A stretch of DNA of 64,000 bases from Bacillus multifaciens (lineage in GTDB: Bacteria > Bacillota > Bacilli > Bacillales > Bacillaceae_G): assembly GCF_030756675.1 (NCBI RefSeq), contig NZ_JAVBXD010000016.1:25696-89695 (forward strand). The letters run 5' to 3'. Below, piece after piece: positions 25,392 through 35,066 of this stretch. The notes under the pieces were generated by a model that worked only from the letters and a program-made list of their open reading frames with translations, was not told the DNA's origin and searched no databases. The translations under genes and the position numbers were made by a program. Numbering within the stretch: position 1 is the first letter of the stretch; each line of letters begins with the position of its first letter.

Positions 25392-25772
25392 ATGAAAGAT
25401 TATCCTTTAGCGTATTATGATTTTTTTATAAAATATAATGAAGGTGATTATTATACGTGCCATGATTTATTAGAAGAAATGTGGCTTGAGGACCGAGGGA
25501 ATTTGTTTTTAAAAGGTTTATTGCAAATGACAGTTGCACAGTATCATTATAGCTACGGGAATATAAAGGGCGCACGAATGATGATGGAAGTAGCTGAAAT
25601 GTATTTGACTCCCTATTGCAAGGTTTATTGGAACTTGAATGTTGAAAAAGTTGTACAGTTCATTCAAACGTGTCGTGAAATGTTACCAAAAGAGATAAAT
25701 CAAATTCCATATGAGCAAATTCAGGATTTGCCGAAGTTTCCGCCATTTATTTTATATATGGAAGAAGTTTGA
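25392..25772 (+). CDS. DUF309 protein
   Basis: 126 residues, all helical, with the DUF309 signature [19 protein letters not shown] near residue 17 and [20 protein letters not shown] after it. The histidine-glutamate helix may bind metal, but no activity is known. GGGGAG lies seven bases before the second of two ATG codons (25389, 25392). It is followed by pepA after about 60 bases. Confidence 0.8.
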   Translation: MKDYPLAYYDFFIKYNEGDYYTCHDLLEEMWLEDRGNLFLKGLLQMTVAQYHYSYGNIKGARMMMEVAEMYLTPYCKVYWNLNVEKVVQFIQTCREMLPKEINQIPYEQIQDLPKFPPFILYMEEV

Positions 25773-25833
25773 ATTATCGCATTTTCCTGAAAATAAAGGT
25801 ATAATAGGAAGAGAAAAAACAGGGGGTGCTGAC

Positions 25834-27321
25834 ATGTTTCTAGTACAAAAAGAATTAGCAAGTCATGAAGCAGTAGTTGTTGCATTATTTGAAGATGAAG
25901 TAATGAGTAGTTTTGTAAAGGAATTAAACGAAGCGTTTGATGGACATTTACAAGTGCTACTAGATGAAAAGGAAATTTCTCCAAAGAAAAAAGTTATTTC
26001 GAAAGTACATAGCTTAGGAAAAACAGATGTAAAGCGTTATTATTTTGTTGGTCTTGGCAAAAAAGAAAAATATACGACAGAAACGCTGCGCGGTGCACTT
26101 GGAAAGTTAGCGAAAACATTGCAAAGTGCGAAAGTGAAAAGTGTGGCATTTATGTTAGATTCATTTGTTACAGAAAAACTGGACGCTGTTGATGTTGCGC
26201 ACATTGCTGCAGAAACATATTTCCTTGGTACATATGAGTTAGTAACATATAAAACAGATAAAAAAGAAGCGCATCAATTAGATAGCTTTGTTGTGATTAC
26301 AGAGGAAGATACGCAAGAAATTGAAGCTGCCTTAACAGTTGGCTATGTACATGGACGTGCTACAAACTCTGCGCGTACGCTTATCAATATGCCGCCAAAC
26401 ATGTTGACAGCAACGGCTTTAGCAAATTATGCTGTTGAACTAGCCGAAAAGTATGATATGGATTATAAAGTTCTCGAGAAAGAGGAAATGGAAGAGCTTG
26501 GAATGGGTGCTCTACTTGCGGTAAACCAAGGTTCTACAGAGCCTCCAAAAATGATTGCTCTTTTATATAAAGGAAAAGAAGAGTGGACAGATGTAATTGG
26601 CTTAGTTGGGAAAGGGATTACATATGATACAGGTGGCTATTCTCTAAAACCACGTGAAAGTATGGTTGGTATGAAAGGCGATATGGGCGGTGCGGCAGCT
26701 GTTCTTGGCGCAATGGAAATTATCGGTGAACTTCGCCCAGAGCAAAACGTAGTGGCTGTTATCCCTTCGACAGATAATGTGGTAAGCGGAACTGCATTTA
26801 AACCAGATGATGTGATTACATCAATGAGTGGTAAAACGATTGAAGTGTTAAATACAGACGCAGAAGGCCGCCTAGCGTTAGCTGACGGTATTACGTATGC
26901 GAAGAATCTTGGAGCGAATTACCTTGTTGATGTTGCAACGTTAACAGGTGGTGTTATTGTAGCTTTAGGAACTCATACAACAGGTGCTATGACAAATAAC
27001 GAAGCATTTTATGAGCAAGTGTTAGAAGCATCGATGGAAACAGATGAGACAATTTGGCAATTACCGATTTTCGAACTCGATAAAGAGCGTGTTCGAAATA
27101 GTAAGTTAGCAGATTTAAATAACTCCCCAGGACGTGAGGGCCATGCAATTATGGCAGGGGTATTCCTTGGAGAATTTGCAGAAGAAACACCTTGGGTGCA
27201 TTTAGACATCGCGGGAACATCTGATACAAGTAGCGCACATGACTTAGGTCCAAGCGGAGGGACAGGAGCAATGGTGCGTACATTGGCAACGTTTGTTGAA
27301 AGATTTGGAAATGAAGAGTAA
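25834..27321 (+). CDS. pepA: Cytosolic leucyl aminopeptidase (M17)
   Basis: 495 residues. M17 aminopeptidase removes N-terminal residues from peptides in the cytosol with two metal ions. The catalytic domain has [16 protein letters not shown] (metal-binding lysine and aspartate), [15 protein letters not shown] and [14 protein letters not shown], which holds metal ligands and the catalytic arginine. The N-terminal 170 residues form the usual macro-like domain. The ATG at 25834 has AGGGGG upstream and gives the normal N-terminus [12 protein letters not shown]; upstream in-frame codons overlap DUF309. Confidence 0.94.
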   Translation: MFLVQKELASHEAVVVALFEDEVMSSFVKELNEAFDGHLQVLLDEKEISPKKKVISKVHSLGKTDVKRYYFVGLGKKEKYTTETLRGALGKLAKTLQSAKVKSVAFMLDSFVTEKLDAVDVAHIAAETYFLGTYELVTYKTDKKEAHQLDSFVVITEEDTQEIEAALTVGYVHGRATNSARTLINMPPNMLTATALANYAVELAEKYDMDYKVLEKEEMEELGMGALLAVNQGSTEPPKMIALLYKGKEEWTDVIGLVGKGITYDTGGYSLKPRESMVGMKGDMGGAAAVLGAMEIIGELRPEQNVVAVIPSTDNVVSGTAFKPDDVITSMSGKTIEVLNTDAEGRLALADGITYAKNLGANYLVDVATLTGGVIVALGTHTTGAMTNNEAFYEQVLEASMETDETIWQLPIFELDKERVRNSKLADLNNSPGREGHAIMAGVFLGEFAEETPWVHLDIAGTSDTSSAHDLGPSGGTGAMVRTLATFVERFGNEE

Positions 27322-27324
27322 GTG

Positions 27325-27362
27325 AGGAAAGGGTTGGCATTTGCCAATCCTTTTTTTTGGTA
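27325..27362 (+). terminator. Terminator after pepA
   Basis: AAAGGGTTGGCATTTGCCAATCCTTTTTTTTGG is a strong hairpin with T8. Confidence 0.9.
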
Positions 27363-27482
27363 TGCATCAATGGTTTTCTACGATAAATAGGGAATTAAAT
27401 GTTGTAAAAAAATAAAAAATATTGAGGGAAGCATAATTTTTTTCATATAATGAGACTATGCTGATTGAGAGGAGAAAACAAC

Positions 27483-29210
27483 ATGGAATGGAAAAAAGAA
27501 TATGAACGCTGGATTTCCTTTACAGATTTAGATGCAGAGTTAAAGCAGCAACTAGAAGAAATGCAAAGTGATGAGAAGAAAATTGAAGATAGTTTTTATA
27601 AAAATTTAGAGTTTGGTACAGGCGGTATGCGCGGAGAATTAGGTGCCGGCACAAATCGTTTGAATGTGTATACTGTTCGTAAAGCAACAGAAGGTTTAGC
27701 TCATTTTATTGAAAAGCAAGGCGAAGAAGCAAAAGTACGCGGCGTTGTTGTTGCATACGATTCTCGTCATAAATCTCCAGAGTTTGCAATGGAGGTGGCA
27801 GCAACATTAGGTGCTCACGGTATTAAAACATACGTATTTGAAAGTCTGCGCCCAACACCAGAATTGTCCTTTGCGGTGCGTTATTTACATACGTACAGTG
27901 GTATCGTTCTTACAGCAAGCCATAACCCTCCGGAATATAATGGTTACAAAGTATACGGAGATGATGGGGGACAATTGCCTCCGAAAGAAGCGGATGAGTT
28001 AATTCAATATGTAAATCATGTAAGTGATGAATTGACAGTAGAGGTTGCCGATGTAGAGCAATTGAAACAAAACGGTCTTCTACAGATTATCGGTCAAGAA
28101 GTTGACGATGCATATTTAGAACAATTAAAAACAGTTATTTTGAATAAAGAGCTTGTGAAGGGAATTGGACAAGATTTAAAAATCGTCTTCTCACCTTTAC
28201 ATGGAACATCTAACATTCCGGCTCGCCGCGGATTAGAGGCAGTTGGATTTAAAAATGTAACCGTTGTAAAAGAACAAGAACAGCCAGATCCAGACTTTTC
28301 AACAGTAAAATCACCAAATCCAGAAGAACATGCTGCGTTTGAATTGGCAATTCGATACGGTGAAGAAATTGATGCAGATGTATTAATTGCAACAGATCCA
28401 GATGCGGATCGTCTTGGCGTTGCAGTTCGCAATCATGATGGTGAGTATCAAGTGTTAACAGGAAACCAAACAGGTGCTTTAATGCTAGAATACTTATTAT
28501 CACAAAAGAAAGAACAAGGTATTTTACCAACAAACGGTGTTGTATTAAAAACAATCGTTACATCAGAGTTAGGACGTACAATCGCAAAATCTTACGGACT
28601 TGATACAATTGATACGTTAACTGGCTTTAAATTTATCGGTGAAAAGATTAAGCAATATGAAGCGAGCGGAGAATATGAGTTCCAGTTCGGTTATGAAGAA
28701 AGTTATGGTTATTTAATTCGTCCGTTCTGCCGTGATAAAGATGCGGTACAATCTGTATTATTTGCATGTGAAGTTGCTGCATATTATAAAGCACAAGGTA
28801 AAACATTGTATGATGGTTTACTTGAAGTATTTGAAAAGTACGGATTCTTCCGTGAAGGTCTTGTTTCCTTAACGTTAAAAGGAAAAGACGGAGCAGAACA
28901 AATTCAAACTATGATGACGTCGTTCCGTGAAAATAGACCGACAGAAGTTGCGGGCTTAGAAGTAACGATTGCTGAAGATTATAAAGCAAGCGTTAGAACA
29001 AAAGTAGAAGAAAATGCGACAGAAGAAATCAAATTACCAAAATCAAATGTATTAAAGTATTATTTGGCAGATGGATCTTGGTTCTGCTTACGCCCATCGG
29101 GAACAGAGCCGAAAATCAAGTTTTACTTCGGTGTGCAAGGTGATTCCTTACAACATAGTGAAGAGAAACTTGAAGCGATTAAAAAAGCTATTATGAATCG
29201 AGTACAATAA
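27483..29210 (+). CDS. pgcA: Alpha-phosphoglucomutase
   Basis: 575 residues of the PGM/PMM family. TASHNP (144-149) carries the phosphoserine, [10 protein letters not shown] is the metal-binding loop, GFKFIGEKI and [10 protein letters not shown] the sugar-binding loops, and [13 protein letters not shown] the phosphate-binding C-terminal loop. It converts glucose-6-phosphate to glucose-1-phosphate, the substrate of GtaB encoded 490 bases downstream. The ATG at 27483 has AGGAG eight bases upstream. Confidence 0.95.
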   Translation: MEWKKEYERWISFTDLDAELKQQLEEMQSDEKKIEDSFYKNLEFGTGGMRGELGAGTNRLNVYTVRKATEGLAHFIEKQGEEAKVRGVVVAYDSRHKSPEFAMEVAATLGAHGIKTYVFESLRPTPELSFAVRYLHTYSGIVLTASHNPPEYNGYKVYGDDGGQLPPKEADELIQYVNHVSDELTVEVADVEQLKQNGLLQIIGQEVDDAYLEQLKTVILNKELVKGIGQDLKIVFSPLHGTSNIPARRGLEAVGFKNVTVVKEQEQPDPDFSTVKSPNPEEHAAFELAIRYGEEIDADVLIATDPDADRLGVAVRNHDGEYQVLTGNQTGALMLEYLLSQKKEQGILPTNGVVLKTIVTSELGRTIAKSYGLDTIDTLTGFKFIGEKIKQYEASGEYEFQFGYEESYGYLIRPFCRDKDAVQSVLFACEVAAYYKAQGKTLYDGLLEVFEKYGFFREGLVSLTLKGKDGAEQIQTMMTSFRENRPTEVAGLEVTIAEDYKASVRTKVEENATEEIKLPKSNVLKYYLADGSWFCLRPSGTEPKIKFYFGVQGDSLQHSEEKLEAIKKAIMNRVQ

Positions 29211-29237
29211 AAAAGGGAGAAATCCCTTTTTTTTTAT
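29208..29237 (+). terminator. Terminator after pgcA
   Basis: AAAAAAGGGAGAAATCCCTTTTTTTTTATT, short stem with a long T run. Confidence 0.8.
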
Positions 29238-29613
29238 TGCATAAAGATTTAATAAATAAGTAAAAGGTACATGTATTGAGAATACTTTGTCGTAGAAAAA
29301 TAATGGAAAAAGGACTGCGCATAACAAACTGTTTCATGGGAAATGGCTTCTCAAAATAAAGGATTTCTTTCACAGAATCAGTTGACATGGCGCTCGTTTA
29401 TTATGTTATCAATCTATGACAAGTTTGAGGAAACCTTGACTAATGAAGAGACAATCATGTAAAATTTGTAGGGAATGTCACTTTGTCATAAAAAACAAGG
29501 GAATATTACAAAGCAAAAAGGGTGTAAGATTCCTAGAGAGATACTATACAAGAGTTACTATGACGAGGTACTTCATATTTATGTTCTCTATATTAAGTGT
29601 GCTTTGTACAATA
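29238..29613. other. Intergenic region upstream of gtaB
   Basis: No gene is recognised. TTGACA near 29382 followed by TTATCA about 18 bases later may be a promoter. A 63-codon ORF at 29443 has no ribosome site or family features. Confidence 0.4.
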
Positions 29614-29637
29614 AATTTATCCTGTGTAGGATAAATT
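29614..29637. promoter_or_regulatory. Perfect palindrome AATTTATCCT-GTGT-AGGATAAATT before gtaB
   Basis: A 10-bp perfect inverted repeat with a 4-base loop, 60 bases before the gtaB start. It may be an operator or a 5' UTR hairpin. Confidence 0.5.
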
Positions 29638-29697
29638 AACTGATAGGAAATAAAAAAATGTTCGCCATGTAAAACCATAAAGAAAGAGGTTGTAAAC

Positions 29698-30582
29698 ATG
29701 AAAAAAGTAAGAAAAGCTATTATTCCTGCTGCTGGTCTTGGAACACGTTTTTTACCAGCAACGAAGGCAATGCCAAAGGAAATGTTACCGATTGTTGATA
29801 AACCAACAATTCAATATATCGTTGAAGAAGCAGTGGCTGCGGGTATTGAAGATATTATTATCGTTACAGGTAAAGGAAAACGTTCGATTGAGGATCATTT
29901 CGATAATGCCTTTGAATTAGAGCAAAATTTATTAGAGAAGAAAAAGTATGAGTTACTTGAAAGAGTACAAGCTTCTTCTAAAATGGTTGATATTCATTAT
30001 ATCCGCCAAAAAGAACCAAAAGGTTTAGGGCATGCAGTATGGTGTGCGCGTAAATTCATTGGTGATGAGCCGTTTGCTGTATTACTTGGAGACGATATTG
30101 TGCAAGCAGAAACACCTTGCTTAAAACAATTGATCGATGAGTATGAAAAAACATTATCATCTGTAATTGGTGTGCAAACAGTTCCAGAAAATGAAACACA
30201 TCGCTACGGTATTATTGATCCATTAGAAAAAGATGGTCGTCGTTATCAAGTAAAACAATTTGTTGAAAAACCAGCACAAGGTACAGCACCTTCAAATTTA
30301 GCGATTATGGGTCGTTATATCTTAACACCTGAAATCTTCCGCTTCTTAGAAGAGCAACATATCGGTGCTGGCGGTGAAATTCAATTAACGGATGCAATTC
30401 AAAATCTAAACGAAATTCAACGCGTATTTGCTTACGATTTTGAAGGAAAACGTTATGATGTTGGTGAAAAGCTTGGCTTTATTCAAACAACAATTGAAAT
30501 GGCGCTGCAACATGATGAATTAAAAGAAGATTTACTGCAAATTATGCAAAAACTAGTGCAAGAACAAGCGGTTAAAAATTAA
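29698..30582 (+). CDS. gtaB: UTP-glucose-1-phosphate uridylyltransferase
   Basis: 294 residues. The nucleotide-binding signature is [20 protein letters not shown] near the N-terminus, followed by [13 protein letters not shown], and LLGDDIVQ and [10 protein letters not shown] in the sugar site. GtaB makes UDP-glucose, the donor for teichoic acid glucosylation and glycolipid anchors. AAAGAGG precedes the ATG. It lies between pgcA and the GT2/GtrA/YfhO genes, which fits a common supply line. Confidence 0.95.
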   Translation: MKKVRKAIIPAAGLGTRFLPATKAMPKEMLPIVDKPTIQYIVEEAVAAGIEDIIIVTGKGKRSIEDHFDNAFELEQNLLEKKKYELLERVQASSKMVDIHYIRQKEPKGLGHAVWCARKFIGDEPFAVLLGDDIVQAETPCLKQLIDEYEKTLSSVIGVQTVPENETHRYGIIDPLEKDGRRYQVKQFVEKPAQGTAPSNLAIMGRYILTPEIFRFLEEQHIGAGGEIQLTDAIQNLNEIQRVFAYDFEGKRYDVGEKLGFIQTTIEMALQHDELKEDLLQIMQKLVQEQAVKN

Positions 30583-30598
30583 TTATTGATAGATGTGT

Positions 30599-30670
30599 AA
30601 GATTAGACATAGTGAATTGGAGAATGAGGTATTCTAAGGGAAACATCCAATTTACTATGTCTAATCTGTG
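30599..30670. repeat. Long inverted repeat between gtaB and the GT2 gene
   Basis: AGATTAGACATAGTGAATTG-GA and TC-CAATTTACTATGTCTAATCT form a 22-bp stem with one G-T pair. No T run follows, so it could be a processing or mRNA-stabilising hairpin or a weak attenuator. Confidence 0.6.
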
Positions 30671-30722
30671 CTTATAAATTGTTCTTTACTGAGAAAATTT
30701 GAAAAAGAAAGGGGTACCTTCT

Positions 30723-31727
30723 TTGAAGACCATTACAATTTTAGTACCGGCATACAATGAAGAAGAAGTGTTAGATCAGCTGTACAGTCGGTTAACGGGC
30801 GTAATTGAGTCGGTGCCAAACTACAACTTCGAGATTTTATTTGTAAATGATGGAAGTAAAGATAATACATTAAATATGATCAAAGAATTTCGAGTGCGTG
30901 ATAAACGCATTTCTTATGTAGACTTATCTCGTAACTTTGGAAAAGAGACGGCTATGATCGCAGGACTTGATCATGCGACGGGAGATGCGGTTATCATTAT
31001 TGATGCTGATTTACAAGACCCGCCAGAATTAATCCCAGACATGATTCAATATTGGGAGCAAGGCTATGATGATATTTATGCCAAAAGACGTTCTCGTGCA
31101 GGAGAATCTTGGGCAAAAAAATGGACGGCTGGAAAATTCTATAGCCTATTAAAGAAAACAACAAGAATCCCAATTCAAGAAAATACAGGAGATTTTCGTT
31201 TATTGGATAGACGCTGCGTGGAAGCATTAAAGAAAATTCGTGAAACACAGCGTTATACAAAAGGAATGTTCAGTTGGATTGGATACAATAAGAAAGAAAT
31301 TTTATTCGACCGCGATCCACGTGCAGCTGGTGAAACGAAATGGAACTACTTTAAGCTAATGGATTTAGCAATTGAAGGAATCACATCCTTTACAACGTTT
31401 CCATTACGTCTTGCATCCTTCTTAGGATTCACCGTATCATTTGGCGCATTTTGCTATATGCTTTGGATTATTATTAAAACGATGATGTATGGTGAATCTG
31501 TAACTGGATATCCATCAATGATGACAGCGATTTTATTCCTTGGTGGAGTACAGTTGATTTCAATTGGAATTATCGGTGAGTATTTAGGTCGTATCTTTAA
31601 TGAAACGAAAAATCGTCCACTGTACTTTGTAGATGAGTATAATGATGATAAAGTGACAAATTTGGATGAAAAGCCGACAGCAAAGTTATATCGCGTAGAA
31701 GATCATAAAGTAAAATCAAATCGTTAG
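30723..31727 (+). CDS. GT2 polyprenyl-phosphate glycosyltransferase (CsbB/GtrB-like)
   Basis: 334 residues. A DPM1-like GT-A domain covers about 1-225: TILVPAYNEEEVL, FVNDGSKDNT and the metal-binding IIDADLQDPPEL (DxD at 94-96). Two membrane helices (about 232-258 and 268-290) follow and a charged tail. The family moves a sugar from UDP-sugar to undecaprenyl phosphate on the cytosolic face. AAAGGGG lies eight bases before the TTG at 30723, preferred over the TTG at 30699. GtrA follows 12 bases downstream. The donor sugar, perhaps glucose or GlcNAc, is inferred. Confidence 0.88.
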   Translation: MKTITILVPAYNEEEVLDQLYSRLTGVIESVPNYNFEILFVNDGSKDNTLNMIKEFRVRDKRISYVDLSRNFGKETAMIAGLDHATGDAVIIIDADLQDPPELIPDMIQYWEQGYDDIYAKRRSRAGESWAKKWTAGKFYSLLKKTTRIPIQENTGDFRLLDRRCVEALKKIRETQRYTKGMFSWIGYNKKEILFDRDPRAAGETKWNYFKLMDLAIEGITSFTTFPLRLASFLGFTVSFGAFCYMLWIIIKTMMYGESVTGYPSMMTAILFLGGVQLISIGIIGEYLGRIFNETKNRPLYFVDEYNDDKVTNLDEKPTAKLYRVEDHKVKSNR

Positions 31728-31739
31728 GAGATTAAAAAC

Positions 31740-32162
31740 GTGAATAACAGAACGAAGGAAATCTTTAACTATTTGCTTTTTGGCGGTTTAACGACGCTGG
31801 TTAATATCGTTACGTATTTTGTTTGTGCAACTTTAGCTGGAATGGATTATAAAGTTGCTACGACAATCGCATGGATTGTATCTGTGTTGTTTGCGTATGT
31901 TACAAATAAAAAGTACGTATTTAAAAGTCAGCCAACAAGCTTTGCCCATGCGCTGAAAGAATTCTTTTATTTTATGGGCTTCCGCGTGTTATCGTACTTT
32001 ATTGATATCGCATCCATGATTGTATTAATTGAATGGTTAGGTATCAATGATTTAGTATCAAAAATTATCGCGAATGTTATTGTTGTTGTTGTTAACTATT
32101 TTGCAAGTAAATATATAATATTTAAAAAGAAGGTCGACGTGAAACAAGGCCAAAATGCATAA
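31740..32162 (+). CDS. GtrA-family flippase-like membrane protein
   Basis: 140 residues with four membrane helices typical of GtrA: FNYLLFGGLTTLVNIVTYF, then TTIAWIVSVLFAYVTNKKYV, the VLSYFIDIASMIVLIE helix and IANVIVVVVNYFASKYIIF. GtrA proteins are thought to flip the lipid-linked sugar across the membrane. The GTG at 31740 follows TAGGAG. It is the second gene of the GT2-GtrA-YfhO unit. Confidence 0.88.
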   Translation: MNNRTKEIFNYLLFGGLTTLVNIVTYFVCATLAGMDYKVATTIAWIVSVLFAYVTNKKYVFKSQPTSFAHALKEFFYFMGFRVLSYFIDIASMIVLIEWLGINDLVSKIIANVIVVVVNYFASKYIIFKKKVDVKQGQNA

Positions 32163-32242
32163 AAAACAAATAGCTTGGCTTGATGCCGGCTATTGTTTTT
32201 TATACATATATTTTCGAACTAGGAATGATATGGAGGAGTATA

Positions 32243-34942
32243 ATGCAACAGCTGTTAGATTTATTCAAGAAAAAGAAATTTTTATATGCATTAGCTTTTT
32301 TCCTTCCGTTTTCTATCTATGGTGTAATGTTTATACTGATTGGAATAGCTCCATTTGGAGAAAAATCAATTCTTGTTACTGATTTGCACACACAGTATGT
32401 ACAGTTTTACACATATTTATATGATGTTATGAAAAATGGGAAAAGCATTTTTTATAGTTGGGAAGGCGGAATGGGACTAAATTTTCTAGGCGTATTTGCC
32501 TATTATTTAGCAAGCCCGTTTTCTATTTTAATTCTCTTTTTTGGTCGTGCTCATATTCCAGAAGCTATTATGGTTATGACATTATTAAAGGTTGGATTAG
32601 CTGGCGTGACAATGACGCATTATTTAAGTCATATGATGAAGCGTCGTGAAATTACAATCGCATTATTCTCAACTTTTTATGCATTAATGTCATTTGTAAC
32701 AGTATATTCCTTCTGCGTGATGTGGTTGGATGCAATTTATTTACTGCCACTCATTATGCTCGGAATTGAGAAATTGTTGACGACTAAAAAATACGGATTG
32801 TTTATTTTTAGTTTAGCTCTTACGTTTATTACAAACTTCTATATTTCCTTTATGGTAGGAATCTTTACATTTATTTATTTTGTGGCGCGTTTCTGTGTCC
32901 TGTATGACGTTCGTAATGTAAAGCAATTTATGCAAAAGTTTGTATGGTTCTGCATTGGAACAGGTTTAGCAGCAGGAATGTCAGCATTTATTACGCTGCC
33001 GACGTATATGGACTTAAAGAGTAACTTTGCAGAGCGTACGAAACTGCCGTTTTCTACAGCGTTTAATTTTGACCCATTTGATTTTTATAGTCGTTTCTTT
33101 AATGGAATTACCGATACAACAGTTAATGGAATGCCAAACGTGTATGCTGGTGTATTAACACTCTTACTTGTTCCGTTGTTCTTTGTAACAAAGAAAATTT
33201 CATTAAAAGAAAAAATTGTATACGGGGCATTGATGCTCTTTATCGTCCTTTCTTTTGAAATACCATTTTTAAATATTGCTTGGCATGGTTTTGAACCACC
33301 AACAAATTTCCCATATCGTTATTCGTTTGTATTGTCATTCTTACTTATTTATGTGGCTGTTCGAACGTTTTTGGTATTCGGAGAAGAATTATTACCGGCA
33401 TTGAAAAAGGTCGTTTTCTTTAACTTATTTATGATTGTTTTATTAGGAAAAGTAGCACCTTCTTATATGCAATCCAATAAAATGATGGCAAACATCTTTT
33501 TCGTTGTTGTATATGCGCTGTTACTATATGCAAAAGTTCGATTAACAAAGAACAAAGCATTGGTATCTTTCGCATTAGTAGCTGTAGTTGGACTAGATGT
33601 TGCACTTAACACAGTATATATGATTAAGTTAATGGGTTATGAGTATGGCTATATTAATCGTCAAGAATATGCATCTCCATACCCGAGATATGAAGAAACA
33701 ATTCAAAAAGTAGCTGAAAAAGACAAAGGGCTATATCGCATGGAAACGACAATGGGAAGAACTTGGAACGATGCAATACGCTTTGGGTATAAAGGACTTA
33801 CTCATTTCAATTCTGTTGCGAATGGGCATTTGAATTTATATATGCAAGATTTAGGTTACGGTTATTTGGACGCATTAATTTTGCAAAATGGCAAAGGAAT
33901 TGTTTCAACTGATGCCTTATTTGGTATGAAGTATATGATTTCGGATCGTCCATTAAATAAATATGGTTTTGACAAAATTGACAGTGTCGGAGATATTTCC
34001 GTATACGAGAATAAAAATGCTCTTCCGTTTGGATATATGGTCAATAAAGATGAGTTTGATACAAAAGGCAAAGAGAAATTAAAAGTTCAAAAAACGAATT
34101 ATACAAACTCATTTGAAGAGCAAAATAAACTAATTGGCAAGTTAAATGGACAACCTGCTAGCTATTATAAGCCGCTTGAACCAATTTCTGTTCAATATAA
34201 TAACTTAGCAGTAGTAGATGCTGCAGAAAAAAGTAAAAAGCAACTTGCTGCTGAGAAGAAAAAAGCAGCTCTCACAAACCAAAAAACAATCCAGTTAGTT
34301 AGACAACAAGATGATAAGACAGCTAGCATTAAATACGTGTTTGACGTTAAAGGAAAACAACAGCTATATACAAAATTACGTGTAGAACCAACTGGTGTAA
34401 CAAAGGTTTACGTAAATGGAAAAACATTAGGTAAAACAATCGGTGAAGGACCAGACAGCGACGTGTCTGATTATCCATCTTATTATTGGAACAATGGTAT
34501 CCTTGATCTAGGCTCTTTTGAAAATGAAAAAGTAGAAGTGGAAGTGAAGGTAAAACGTCATTCCGTTGAATTAGATCAGCAGTTGTTCTATGGACTCGAC
34601 ATAGATACATTTGAAAAGCGTGTAGATGAATTAAAACAACAACCATTGAACATAACAAACTATACGGGTCGCAGTGTTCAAGGAAAGATTGATGTAAAAC
34701 AAGATAATCTCCTTTTCTTATCTATCCCATATGATAAAGGATGGAAAGTAACAGTTGATGGAAAAGATGGAAAAGTACTGAAATTAAATGATGCATTTCT
34801 TGGCGTAGAACTACCAAAAGGAACACATACAATTGAATTGAAGTATACATCCCCTGGATTTGTAGTAGGGGTCATCGTTTCTGTTATTAGCTTATTGGCA
34901 GCGGTTATTCTTTGTTTGATCGTGCCAAAGAAGAGGAAGTAA
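32243..34942 (+). CDS. YfhO-family GT-C membrane glycosyltransferase 1
   Basis: 899 residues. About 13 membrane helices fill residues 15-480, followed by an extracellular part and a final helix (about 868-890). The first outer loop has VTDLHTQYVQFYTYL with D47 in the position of the catalytic aspartate of GT-C enzymes, then GGMGLNFLGVFAYYLASPFS. B. subtilis YfhO with CsbB adds GlcNAc to lipoteichoic acid on the outer face; this homologue should use the lipid-linked sugar made by the two genes before it. GGAGGAG precedes the ATG at 32243. The acceptor is not known. Confidence 0.87.
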   Translation: MQQLLDLFKKKKFLYALAFFLPFSIYGVMFILIGIAPFGEKSILVTDLHTQYVQFYTYLYDVMKNGKSIFYSWEGGMGLNFLGVFAYYLASPFSILILFFGRAHIPEAIMVMTLLKVGLAGVTMTHYLSHMMKRREITIALFSTFYALMSFVTVYSFCVMWLDAIYLLPLIMLGIEKLLTTKKYGLFIFSLALTFITNFYISFMVGIFTFIYFVARFCVLYDVRNVKQFMQKFVWFCIGTGLAAGMSAFITLPTYMDLKSNFAERTKLPFSTAFNFDPFDFYSRFFNGITDTTVNGMPNVYAGVLTLLLVPLFFVTKKISLKEKIVYGALMLFIVLSFEIPFLNIAWHGFEPPTNFPYRYSFVLSFLLIYVAVRTFLVFGEELLPALKKVVFFNLFMIVLLGKVAPSYMQSNKMMANIFFVVVYALLLYAKVRLTKNKALVSFALVAVVGLDVALNTVYMIKLMGYEYGYINRQEYASPYPRYEETIQKVAEKDKGLYRMETTMGRTWNDAIRFGYKGLTHFNSVANGHLNLYMQDLGYGYLDALILQNGKGIVSTDALFGMKYMISDRPLNKYGFDKIDSVGDISVYENKNALPFGYMVNKDEFDTKGKEKLKVQKTNYTNSFEEQNKLIGKLNGQPASYYKPLEPISVQYNNLAVVDAAEKSKKQLAAEKKKAALTNQKTIQLVRQQDDKTASIKYVFDVKGKQQLYTKLRVEPTGVTKVYVNGKTLGKTIGEGPDSDVSDYPSYYWNNGILDLGSFENEKVEVEVKVKRHSVELDQQLFYGLDIDTFEKRVDELKQQPLNITNYTGRSVQGKIDVKQDNLLFLSIPYDKGWKVTVDGKDGKVLKLNDAFLGVELPKGTHTIELKYTSPGFVVGVIVSVISLLAAVILCLIVPKKRK

Positions 34943-34953
34943 TGTGAAAGAGA

Positions 34954-35004
34954 ATCCTTTCTAAGCAGGGGTAGCAGAACCTGTTTAGGGAGGATTTTTA
35001 TATG
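34954..35004 (+). terminator. Terminator between the two YfhO genes
   Basis: AATCCTTTCTAAGCAGG and CCTGTTTAGGGAGGATT form a 17-bp stem with G-U pairs, followed by TTTTTATAT. The second YfhO may therefore be expressed separately or at lower level. Confidence 0.75.
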
Positions 35005-35066
35005 TTCATTTATGTGAAAAAAGGAAAGTATACAAAAAAATAAAAATAAAACGGGAGCATAAAATA

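Noticed and set aside
29443-29634. 63-codon ORF upstream of gtaB with a hydrophobic end
   Set aside because: No ribosome site, runs through the palindrome before gtaB, and codon use is unlike the neighbours.
35002-35043. 13-codon ORF with a strong AGGGAGG between the two YfhO genes
   Set aside because: The apparent ribosome site is the 3' arm of the terminator hairpin; a leader peptide is possible but unsupported.
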